Positions 1 to 5,720 of a stretch of 8,610 nt of DNA are shown piece by piece; position 1 is the first letter of the stretch, and every line of letters begins with the position of its first letter. Source of the stretch: UBA5272 sp964577625. Lineage in GTDB: Bacteria; Patescibacteriota; Minisyncoccia; Phycocordibacterales; UBA5272. Position numbers and translations under genes: made by a program. The stretch lies in the NCBI GenBank assembly GCA_964577625.1, contig CAZNZP010000025.1:1-8610 (forward strand). The letters are read 5' to 3'. The notes beneath the pieces were generated by a model. It saw nothing but the letters and a program-made list of their open reading frames with translations. It ran no database searches and was not told where the DNA came from.

Positions 1-125
1 TTTCTAGTTTGAAGTCTATGTTTAGTGATATTCCTGAAGTTTTTCAAAAAGGAGAAGAAGAAAGTGTGTCTACTAGCACAAATGAGACTCAAATATATAC
101 CCCAGAACCCCAGATTTACGAGTAG
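1..125 (+). CDS. 3' end of an unidentified gene (partial)
   Basis: An open frame enters from the left edge (first full codon at base 3) and ends at TAG 123-125, giving 40 residues. The tail is polar and acidic: it has a Glu cluster (KGEEES), then a Ser/Thr/Asn-rich stretch and a Pro-Glu-Pro segment, ending in Ile-Tyr-Glu. It looks like a disordered C-terminus and contains no recognisable domain. A promoter starts 7 bases after the stop and the gyrA start lies 178 bases away, so this gene probably belongs to a separate transcription unit. It could be a chance open frame, but continuous opening to the window edge, same-strand neighbours and sensible amino-acid content favour a real gene. No function can be assigned. 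Confidence 0.6.
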   Translation, partial: SSLKSMFSDIPEVFQKGEEESVSTSTNETQIYTPEPQIYE

Positions 126-132
126 TTTTTAA

Positions 133-161
133 TTGAATTTAGCTCACAAAAATGTTATAAT
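133..161 (+). promoter_or_regulatory. Candidate gyrA promoter P1, extended -10
   Basis: TTGAAT (133-138) is separated by 17 bases from a perfect TATAAT (156-161), which is preceded by TG one base upstream (153-154), giving an extended -10. Initiation would fall near 168 and leave a leader of about 135 bases before gyrA, containing the long hairpin at 207-264. This is the best -35/-10 pair upstream of gyrA. Confidence 0.65.
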
Positions 162-186
162 TTACTTATAAAATATAGCGTTTTTA

Positions 187-215
187 TTGACACTTTAAAA
201 TTTTTTGGAAATTAT
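187..215 (+). promoter_or_regulatory. Possible second gyrA promoter P2
   Basis: A perfect TTGACA lies at 187-192. Seventeen bases downstream is AATTAT (210-215), a 4/6 match that lacks the important first T of the -10. If used, initiation would fall near 222, inside the left arm of the leader hairpin, so P2 transcripts would lack that structure. This is weak because the -10 is poor and the region is extremely A/T-rich. Confidence 0.3.
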
Positions 216-264
216 TTTTTTGAATGAACTCCATTTCGTGAAAATTCAAAAAAAAACAATTTCC
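207..264 (+). repeat. Long imperfect hairpin in the gyrA leader
   Basis: Bases 215-225 pair perfectly with 244-254 (11 bp; TTTTTTTGAAT against its complement) around an 18-base loop. Bases 207-213 (GGAAATT) pair with 258-264 (AATTTCC) for 7 more bp. The two stems are separated by a 1-by-3 internal loop. The structure lies between promoter P1 and the gyrA start and is followed by a T-rich run. It could be a leader RNA element, an attenuator, the terminator of the upstream gene, or a supercoil-sensitive cruciform. Confidence 0.6.
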
Positions 265-303
265 TTTAAATTTTTATTAATTAAGATTATTTAAACAATT
301 ATT

Positions 304-2796
304 ATGGCAAAGAAAAATATAAAGAAAGAGGAAGATGAGAATATGGAAGAGGAAAATTTGAAAAAAGAAGGTCACGATAAAATTGTCCCTATAGAAATCT
401 CTCAAGAGATGAAAAAAAGCTATATCAACTATGCGATGAGTGTGATTACTGATCGTGCTTTGCCTGATGCGAGAGATGGATTGAAACCAGTACATCGTAG
501 AATTCTTTTTTCTATGCATCAAAATGGTTTGACCTCTTCCGCAAGATTCCGAAAATCTGCGACTGTAGTGGGAGATGTGCTCGGAAGCTATCACCCTCAT
601 GGTGACTTTTCTGTGTATGATGCGATGGTAAACTTGGCGCAAGATTTTAAGACTCGTTATCCACTTATTTGGGGACAAGGTAACTTCGGCTCTATTGATG
701 GTGATGGGGCGGCGGCTTATCGTTATACTGAAGCCAAAATGACTCGCATTTCTTCTGAAATACTTCGTGATATTGAGAAGGACACTGTAGATATGAAGCC
801 CAACTTTGATGGTACTAAAAAAGAACCATCAGTACTTCCGACAGCTGTACCAAATCTTCTTTTGAACGGAACTCTTGGTATTGCAGTAGGAATGGCGACC
901 AATATCCCTCCTCATAATCTCGGTGAGCTTATAGACGCTTCCGTACACTTGATAGACAATAAAGATGCGACCACTGAAGATCTTTGTGAATTTGTACAAG
1001 GTCCCGATTTTCCAACAGGGGCAGTAATTTATGGTAAAAGCGATATTATTCACGCTTATGCTACTGGACGTGGTGGAATTTTAGCTAGAGGTGAAGCCGA
1101 TATTGTAGAACTTAAAAATGGAAGCTATCAAATTGTCATCACTTCTATTCCTTATAGAGTAGTCAAAGCGACTTTGATAGAAAAAATTGCTGATCTTGTA
1201 CGTGATAAAAAAATTGAAGGCATTAAAGGTCTTCGTGACGAATCTGCTAAAGATATTCGTGTGGTGATTGATCTTAAAAACGGAGTAGAACCACAAAAAG
1301 TTTTAAACTATTTATACAAACACACACAATTGGAAGACACTTTCCATGTGAATCTTGTCTGTCTAGTAGATGGAGTACCACAAACTTTAAACCTCAAGTC
1401 TTCTCTAGAAGAATTTATCAAACATAGACAAGTGGTAGTCAAAAGAAGGACTGAGTTTGAACTCAGAAAAGCTACCGATAGAGAACATATTTTACTTGGT
1501 CTCAAAAAAGCCCTAGATCATATTGATGAGATTATTAAACTCATTCGTAAATCTAAAACAGTAGAAGAAGCTAAAGCTGATCTCATTAAACAATTTAAAT
1601 TCTCAGATATTCAAGCTCAAGCTATTTTGGATATGAGACTTCAAAGACTTGCTGGTCTTGAAAGAAAGAAAGTTGAAGATGAACTTGTAGCTATTCAAAA
1701 ACTTATCGCAGAATTGAAGGCTATTTTAGCTAGTGAAAAGAAAATGTTAAAAATTATTAAAGATGAACTTTTGGAAATCCGAAACAAATATTCTGATGAA
1801 AGAAGAACTAAAGTGGTCAAACACAAAGCTAAAGATTTTAATCCGGAAGATTTGATTGCTGATAAAGAAGCAGTACTTGTCTATACAGCTGGTGGATATG
1901 TGAAAAGGACTGATCCAGATGAATTTCGTACTCAAAAAAGAGGAGGAGTGGGAGTTGTGGATTTGAATACCAAAGAAGAAGATTTCATTACCATCTCTCT
2001 CACTACTAGTACACACTCAGACTTACTTTTCTTTACCGATAAAGGAAAAGTTTATCAGATTAAAATGTATGATTTGCCAGAAGGTAAAAGAGCAACTCGT
2101 GGTAAAAGTATAATGAATTATCTTCAAGTTGCTAGTGATGAAAAAGTGACTAGTATTCTCGCTATGCCAAAAGATGTAAAAAATTCCAAAGTAGCGCTTG
2201 TGATGATTACTAGAGACGGTACAGTTAAAAAATCTAATGCTGATGCTTTTAAAGATGTTCGTCGCTCAGGATTAATAGCTATCAAGTTGAAAGATGATGA
2301 CATTTTACTCTCTACTTTATTTGTAGAAAAAGGTGATGATGTCATTTTGACTTCTGTAAATGGACAATCTATTCGTTTTGCGGAAGATGATGTGAGGGCT
2401 ATGGGTAGAACTGCTGGAGGGGTACGAGGTATGAAGCTAGGTAAAGGGGATGAGATAGCTTCTTGTGATGTGATTAAAAAAGATTTAGCTAAAGAGTCCA
2501 AGCTTTTAGTGGCTACAGAAAATGGTTACGGTAAAATGACTAAATTAACTGAATACAAAACTCAAGGTCGTGGTGGATCAGGAATTAAAACTGTCAGCAT
2601 CACAGAAAAGACTGGTAAACTCATGGTCGCTAAAGTGGTGGTAGATGAAGAAAGGGAACTTTTAGCAATTTCCAAAAACTCTCAAGTGATTAAGACTGAA
2701 TTAAATACAATTCCAACCCTGGGCCGCGCAACTCAAGGAGTGCGTATCATGAAATTGCGTGATAAAGATAGTGTAGCAAGTATTGCGGTGTTGTAA
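304..2796 (+). CDS. gyrA: DNA gyrase subunit A (GyrA)
   Basis: This 830-residue protein is the DNA-breaking subunit of the type II topoisomerase that introduces negative supercoils with GyrB, which is not in the window. The winged-helix/tower breakage core spans about residues 28-510. It contains the DARDGLKPVHRRIL motif (55-68), the quinolone-determining segment HPHGDFSVYDA (97-107) and the catalytic Tyr141 in RYTE, preceded by Arg140. The C-terminal wrapping pinwheel spans about 515-830 and has a GyrA-box-like QKRGGVG at 544-550, which favours GyrA over ParC. The position of E. coli Ser83 is Phe102, while the Asp87 equivalent (Asp106) is kept. The first roughly 25 residues are a Lys/Glu-rich extension, and there is no acidic C-terminal tail. 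ATG 304 has no Shine-Dalgarno. ATG 343 (Met14) has a purine-rich GAGG-containing stretch upstream and is an alternative start. The gene is followed by its own terminator. Confidence 0.97.
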   Translation: MAKKNIKKEEDENMEEENLKKEGHDKIVPIEISQEMKKSYINYAMSVITDRALPDARDGLKPVHRRILFSMHQNGLTSSARFRKSATVVGDVLGSYHPHGDFSVYDAMVNLAQDFKTRYPLIWGQGNFGSIDGDGAAAYRYTEAKMTRISSEILRDIEKDTVDMKPNFDGTKKEPSVLPTAVPNLLLNGTLGIAVGMATNIPPHNLGELIDASVHLIDNKDATTEDLCEFVQGPDFPTGAVIYGKSDIIHAYATGRGGILARGEADIVELKNGSYQIVITSIPYRVVKATLIEKIADLVRDKKIEGIKGLRDESAKDIRVVIDLKNGVEPQKVLNYLYKHTQLEDTFHVNLVCLVDGVPQTLNLKSSLEEFIKHRQVVVKRRTEFELRKATDREHILLGLKKALDHIDEIIKLIRKSKTVEEAKADLIKQFKFSDIQAQAILDMRLQRLAGLERKKVEDELVAIQKLIAELKAILASEKKMLKIIKDELLEIRNKYSDERRTKVVKHKAKDFNPEDLIADKEAVLVYTAGGYVKRTDPDEFRTQKRGGVGVVDLNTKEEDFITISLTTSTHSDLLFFTDKGKVYQIKMYDLPEGKRATRGKSIMNYLQVASDEKVTSILAMPKDVKNSKVALVMITRDGTVKKSNADAFKDVRRSGLIAIKLKDDDILLSTLFVEKGDDVILTSVNGQSIRFAEDDVRAMGRTAGGVRGMKLGKGDEIASCDVIKKDLAKESKLLVATENGYGKMTKLTEYKTQGRGGSGIKTVSITEKTGKLMVAKVVVDEERELLAISKNSQVIKTELNTIPTLGRATQGVRIMKLRDKDSVASIAVL

Positions 2797-2813
2797 ATTT
2801 TATAAATTTAAAT

Positions 2814-2845
2814 AATAAAAAACTCTAGAAATAGAGTTTTTTATT
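2814..2845 (+). terminator. Intrinsic terminator of gyrA
   Basis: A perfect 14-bp stem (2814-2827 with 2832-2845) closes a GAAA tetraloop (2828-2831). The core is CTCTA/TAGAG and the downstream arm contains a run of six T residues (2837-2842). It lies 17 bases after the gyrA stop. It is A/T-rich but otherwise textbook in shape. Its right end abuts the extended -10 of the next gene. Confidence 0.82.
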
Positions 2846-2846
2846 G

Positions 2847-2855
2847 TGATAAAAT
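2847..2855 (+). promoter_or_regulatory. Extended -10 promoter of the methyltransferase gene
   Basis: TGATAAAAT sits directly after the gyrA terminator. No -35 is visible at 17 bases, because that region is the terminator stem. Initiation would be expected near 2862, about two bases before ATG 2864, so the mRNA would be leaderless or almost so. Confidence 0.5.
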
Positions 2856-2863
2856 ATAAACAT

Positions 2864-3382
2864 ATGTTTATATCACCAGAACAAATTATAGAAAATTTGG
2901 ATTTAAAAATAGGAGAAACTGTCGCTGATTTTGGATGTGGCGCTGGAGCTTATGTCTTTGCAGCTTCCAAAAAAGTCGGAGACAGAGGAAAAGTTTATGC
3001 TATTGATTTAGATGAAAATATTTTAGACAAAATTAGCCGTGAAGCTGAAAAGGCAAATATTATAAATATAGACACTATTCTTTCTAATGTAGAAGATAAG
3101 GTTCAAATTGGAAATAATTCTTGTGATTTGATAATTTTATCAAATGTTTTATCTGAGGTTAATGATTTAGATAGAGCGTTAGAAGAAGTAAAAAGAACTT
3201 TGAAGTCAGAAGGGAGGATTTTGGTGGTGGATTGGAAAAGAGGAGAGAGTGGAATTTCCAGATTACGACCAAATATTTTAGATGAAGAAAAAATTGTGGC
3301 AGTTTTAGCTAAGCATGATTTTTCTGTAAAAAAACATTTACCAGCTGGAGAATATCATTACGCATTTTTAGCTCAAAAATAA
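2864..3382 (+). CDS. Small class I SAM-dependent methyltransferase
   Basis: This 172-residue protein has a Rossmann-type methyltransferase fold. Motif I is VADFGCGAG (residues 20-28, the VxDxGxGxG signature that binds S-adenosylmethionine). An acidic residue at the end of strand 2 (YAIDLD, 45-50) should contact the ribose. A hydrophobic strand follows the motif IV region (CDLIILSNVLSEV, 87-99), and the post-I strand ends in GRILVVDWK (117-125). It resembles the UbiE/Methyltransf_11 group, but the short C-terminus gives no hint of the substrate (small molecule, lipid, RNA or protein). The open frame extends to GTG 2846, but that codon lies within the predicted -10 element, so ATG 2864 is preferred. 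It has no Shine-Dalgarno. It is a single-gene unit between the gyrA terminator and the palindrome at 3388. The family call is secure and the substrate is unknown. Confidence 0.88.
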   Translation: MFISPEQIIENLDLKIGETVADFGCGAGAYVFAASKKVGDRGKVYAIDLDENILDKISREAEKANIINIDTILSNVEDKVQIGNNSCDLIILSNVLSEVNDLDRALEEVKRTLKSEGRILVVDWKRGESGISRLRPNILDEEKIVAVLAKHDFSVKKHLPAGEYHYAFLAQK

Positions 3383-3387
3383 GACTA

Positions 3388-3420
3388 TTTATTATGATAT
3401 AATTTTTATATCATAATAAA
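3388..3420. repeat. 15-bp perfect A/T palindrome before the solute-binding protein gene
   Basis: Bases 3388-3402 pair perfectly with 3406-3420 around a TTT loop. The palindrome starts 5 bases after the methyltransferase stop and ends 3 bases before ATG 3424. The extended -10 TGATATAAT (3395-3403) is embedded in its left arm. It may act as a bidirectional terminator in read-through RNA, as an operator overlapping the promoter, or both. Being almost pure A/T, it would make a weak terminator. Confidence 0.7.
3395..3403 (+). promoter_or_regulatory. Extended -10 promoter for the 3424 gene
   Basis: TGATATAAT is an extended -10 with a perfect TATAAT hexamer. There are exactly 20 bases between it and ATG 3424, the same distance as the TGATATAAT at 5689-5697 has from ATG 5718. 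No convincing -35 is seen. The predicted leader is about 14 bases and has no Shine-Dalgarno. Confidence 0.55.
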
Positions 3421-3423
3421 TTT

Positions 3424-4779
3424 ATGGACTTTAAGAGATTTTTAAATTTTAAAAATATTTTGATAGGGGCAGCGATTTTTGCAGCAGTTTTTGCTATTCT
3501 TATTTTTTCAGGTAAAGTACCTCTTTTTAATTCTGCTTCTAAACAAAAATTATCAGGCACAGTTAGGGTGTGGGGTACAATTCCGAATACAACCATGTCT
3601 TATTTTGTAGATGCTTTTGATAAGGAAGCAAAAAGTTACAATATGCAATATACAGAAATTCCTTACGCAGAATTTAATCAAAGATTAATCAAAGCTTTAG
3701 CTGACGGGTATGCACCAGATTTGATTATCGCTCCATCTGATATTGCTTTTGCTAATTCAAATAGAATTTATCATGTTTCTCCTATGACTATTTCCGAATC
3801 GAATTTTAGAAATATGTTTGCTGATATTGCTGCACCACTCATTGAAATGCCGGTAGGTTTTTTAGCCTTACCAGTTTCAGTCGATCCATTGGTACTCTAT
3901 TATAATAGAGATATTTTATCTAGTAATGGATTTTATGAACCACCAAAAACTTGGGGAGATCTTTATCGTTATGAAGATAAAATTACAAAAATTGAGAATG
4001 GAAATATAATTATGTCTACCATAGCTTTTGGTACCTATGATAATATTCCAAATATTTCAAATGTTATTTTGTCTATGATACTCCAACAAGGGGGAACTAT
4101 AGTTTCAAAAGAGTATATGCCTGACAATAATGGTAACTATCTTCCTAGATACTTTGTAAACGTAGACGAATTAAATCCAAACACCGGAGTTTCTCCTTTA
4201 AATTCAGCTTTATCTTTTAGTAAAGATTTTGCCGATAGCCAAAAGTCTACATACAACTGGAATGCTCGTTCGGGAGATGCGTTATCTCAATTTATTGCCG
4301 GGAATTTAGCTTTTTATATTGGTTATGCTAGTGAGGCTGGATACATTAAGTCAGCTAACCAGAAACTTTATTTTGATTACACTTATTTACCTCAAATTGA
4401 AGGATCTCAGGTTTCTGCTACTTTTGGAAAACTCTACACTATTTTTATGTTGAAAACCAGCCCTTCACCAGATTTGGCTTACACAGTGATGGTATCTTTA
4501 GCTACAGGACCATTTAGTCAAAGTTTGGTGGGGGTTACAGGAGGATTTTCTGCTTTAAAAAATAACATTGCACAAAGTATTTCCTCTGGAGATCAGGGAG
4601 CAGAAATATTTGGAAACAGTGTTTTGATTAGTAAGTCTTTCTATGATTTACATAGAAATAATTTAGAAGGTTTAATGAGGGAGGCTATTAGACAGGTATA
4701 TAATGGAGAAAAGAGTACAGTCGAAGCTAGTGAGATTTTCTCAGAAAATTTACAAGCTGTATACGATAATCAGAATTAA
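3424..4779 (+). CDS. Membrane-anchored extracellular solute-binding protein, family 1-like
   Basis: This 451-residue protein has a short basic N-terminus and one hydrophobic segment (about 11-29), then a large extracytoplasmic domain. The domain resembles the sugar/oligosaccharide-binding MalE group of ABC importers: an early strand GTVRVWG (45-51), the APDLIIAPSD loop (97-106), the hinge-region block ALPVSVDPLVLYYNRDIL (148-165) followed by PPKTWGDL (173-180), and a late FIAGNLAFYIGYASE segment typical of ligand-contact helices. I see no cysteine and hence no lipobox, so anchoring is by an uncleaved helix rather than lipid. No permease or ATPase is adjacent. Instead the pilin-like gene follows after 20 bases with no visible terminator, suggesting co-transcription. 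Start ATG 3424 fits the promoter and the anchor. The ligand cannot be read from the sequence. It may recruit a substrate for the neighbouring envelope proteins or for a distant ABC transporter. Confidence 0.85.
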   Translation: MDFKRFLNFKNILIGAAIFAAVFAILIFSGKVPLFNSASKQKLSGTVRVWGTIPNTTMSYFVDAFDKEAKSYNMQYTEIPYAEFNQRLIKALADGYAPDLIIAPSDIAFANSNRIYHVSPMTISESNFRNMFADIAAPLIEMPVGFLALPVSVDPLVLYYNRDILSSNGFYEPPKTWGDLYRYEDKITKIENGNIIMSTIAFGTYDNIPNISNVILSMILQQGGTIVSKEYMPDNNGNYLPRYFVNVDELNPNTGVSPLNSALSFSKDFADSQKSTYNWNARSGDALSQFIAGNLAFYIGYASEAGYIKSANQKLYFDYTYLPQIEGSQVSATFGKLYTIFMLKTSPSPDLAYTVMVSLATGPFSQSLVGVTGGFSALKNNIAQSISSGDQGAEIFGNSVLISKSFYDLHRNNLEGLMREAIRQVYNGEKSTVEASEIFSENLQAVYDNQN

Positions 4780-4790
4780 TTAAAGAATTA

Positions 4791-4802
4791 ACAAAATTTA
4801 TG
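4791..4802 (+). promoter_or_regulatory. ACAAAATT leader element before the 4800 start
   Basis: ACAAAATT (4791-4798) lies one base before ATG 4800, where a Shine-Dalgarno would be expected and none is present. The same octamer directly precedes the starts at 5718 and 6774. Confidence 0.4.
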
Positions 4803-5663
4803 AAAAAAAATATTTTATTTAAAATCCTTCCTGTAATTTTTATTTTTATTTTTTCTTTCTCTCTTTTTGGCAAAGAAGTAGCTGCTCAAAGTAATAGCCA
4901 AACTTTTGGTGGGCAAGCTGTGCAAAGTATTGAAGGTTTAAGTGATTCTAAGAAAGGGCTTATGACTTGTGATCCTTATTCTGATAAAAAAGAAGAGCAG
5001 TGTTCACCAAAGGATTTAGTTACTTTAATTAAGAAGTTGGGACGGGTGTCTCTTTATATTATAATTATTGTCTTGTTTGTCATGCTTGTAATAGGTGGAT
5101 TGGGGTATGTCTACTATGGAAAAAGTCCCGAATATTTAAATAAATGGAAAAAGTATTTGAAGAATGCTGTGATAGCGATATTGCTCATAGTCGGAGTGAT
5201 AGCTTTAGTTTTAGGTATTTTGGCAGCTACTGGTTTTGATTCACAACTCTTAAATTTTTTGAGACAAATTTTAGCCCAAAATGATTTTTCTTTCTTTCAA
5301 CAAGCTTACGCTCAAGAAATCCCGACTCCAACTACTGGAGCAGATGGAGAGTATACAAATTTTTTTCCAAGAGAAACTATAGGGTCTTTGATTTTGAAAA
5401 TTATTCAAGTTTTAATTAATTATGTTGTAGCTCCAGCTCTAGTCTTATTTACTGTTTGGGCAGGATTTCTTTTTGTAAAAGCTAGAGGTAATCCACAAAA
5501 ATTAGTTGAAGCAAAAAAGTTTGCCATGAGAGTAGTAATTGGTATCGTAGTGGCCGCAGCTGCATCTGGAGTGATAACTGTCGCACTAAATACTCTCAAC
5601 CAAGCCGCAGAAAGAATCAGTTCAGGAACTCAGACCACAGAAGAAGATGTTACAGGGGAATAG
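4800..5663 (+). CDS. Tandem (double-module) T4SS-pilin/VirB2-like membrane protein
   Basis: This 287-residue protein starts with a signal peptide (basic MKKN, hydrophobic core to about 23, cleavage-like VAA|Q after residue 29). It then has two copies of a two-helix unit. Module 1 has helices at about 84-107 and 122-145 joined by a short basic loop (YYGKSPEYLNKWKKYLK). Module 2 has helices at about 197-226 and 242-265 joined by KARGNPQKLVEAKK, a loop typical of the T4SS_pilin/TrbC-VirB2-like proteins of Patescibacteria. Between them, residues 150-172 contain a hydrophobic stretch ending in AYA|Q, a second signal-peptidase-like site. Cys57 and Cys68 precede helix 1 and could form an extracellular disulfide. 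The tail is acidic and Thr-rich. The protein may be a polyprotein cut into two pilins or a four-helix envelope subunit. It follows the solute-binding protein gene by 20 bases. The family assignment rests on pattern, not on a search. Confidence 0.78.
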   Translation: MKKNILFKILPVIFIFIFSFSLFGKEVAAQSNSQTFGGQAVQSIEGLSDSKKGLMTCDPYSDKKEEQCSPKDLVTLIKKLGRVSLYIIIIVLFVMLVIGGLGYVYYGKSPEYLNKWKKYLKNAVIAILLIVGVIALVLGILAATGFDSQLLNFLRQILAQNDFSFFQQAYAQEIPTPTTGADGEYTNFFPRETIGSLILKIIQVLINYVVAPALVLFTVWAGFLFVKARGNPQKLVEAKKFAMRVVIGIVVAAAASGVITVALNTLNQAAERISSGTQTTEEDVTGE

Positions 5664-5665
5664 AG

Positions 5666-5685
5666 GCTCTATTTTGAGCAGTTTT
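5666..5685 (+). terminator. Weak hairpin after the 4800 gene
   Basis: GCTC (5666-5669) can pair with GAGC (5676-5679) around a 6-base loop, followed by AGTTTT. A 4-bp stem and a short T run make only a poor intrinsic terminator. It may allow read-through into the next gene. Confidence 0.25.
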
Positions 5686-5688
5686 CTG

Positions 5689-5697
5689 TGATATAAT
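5689..5697 (+). promoter_or_regulatory. Extended -10 promoter for the 5718 operon
   Basis: TGATATAAT is an extended -10 with no properly spaced -35: TTGAGC at 5674-5679 leaves only a 12-base spacer. Exactly 20 bases separate it from ATG 5718. It should drive 5718, 6774 and 7228 as one operon. A second TATAAT at 5704-5709 is too close to the start to be the main -10. Confidence 0.55.
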
Positions 5698-5709
5698 TTT
5701 ATATATAAT

Positions 5710-5720
5710 ACAAAATTATG
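5710..5720 (+). promoter_or_regulatory. ACAAAATT leader element before the 5718 start
   Basis: ACAAAATT (5710-5717) abuts ATG 5718. No Shine-Dalgarno is present. Confidence 0.4.

Noticed and set aside
277..678. 133-codon minus-strand frame across the gyrA start
   Set aside because: It is antisense to conserved gyrase sequence and its hydrophobic end comes only from the reverse complement of the A-rich leader.
2124..2501. 125-codon open frame on the minus strand
   Set aside because: It lies wholly inside the well-conserved gyrA coding sequence, its translation lacks domain features, and the other minus-strand frames inside gyrA are of the same kind.
2846..2863. GTG start extending the methyltransferase by six residues
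   Set aside because: The codon overlaps the extended -10 and the terminator end; ATG 2864 fits the predicted transcript start better.
5674..5697. TTGAGC as the -35 of the 5718 promoter
   Set aside because: The spacer to TATAAT is only 12 bases, too short for a functional pair; an extended -10 explains the site better.
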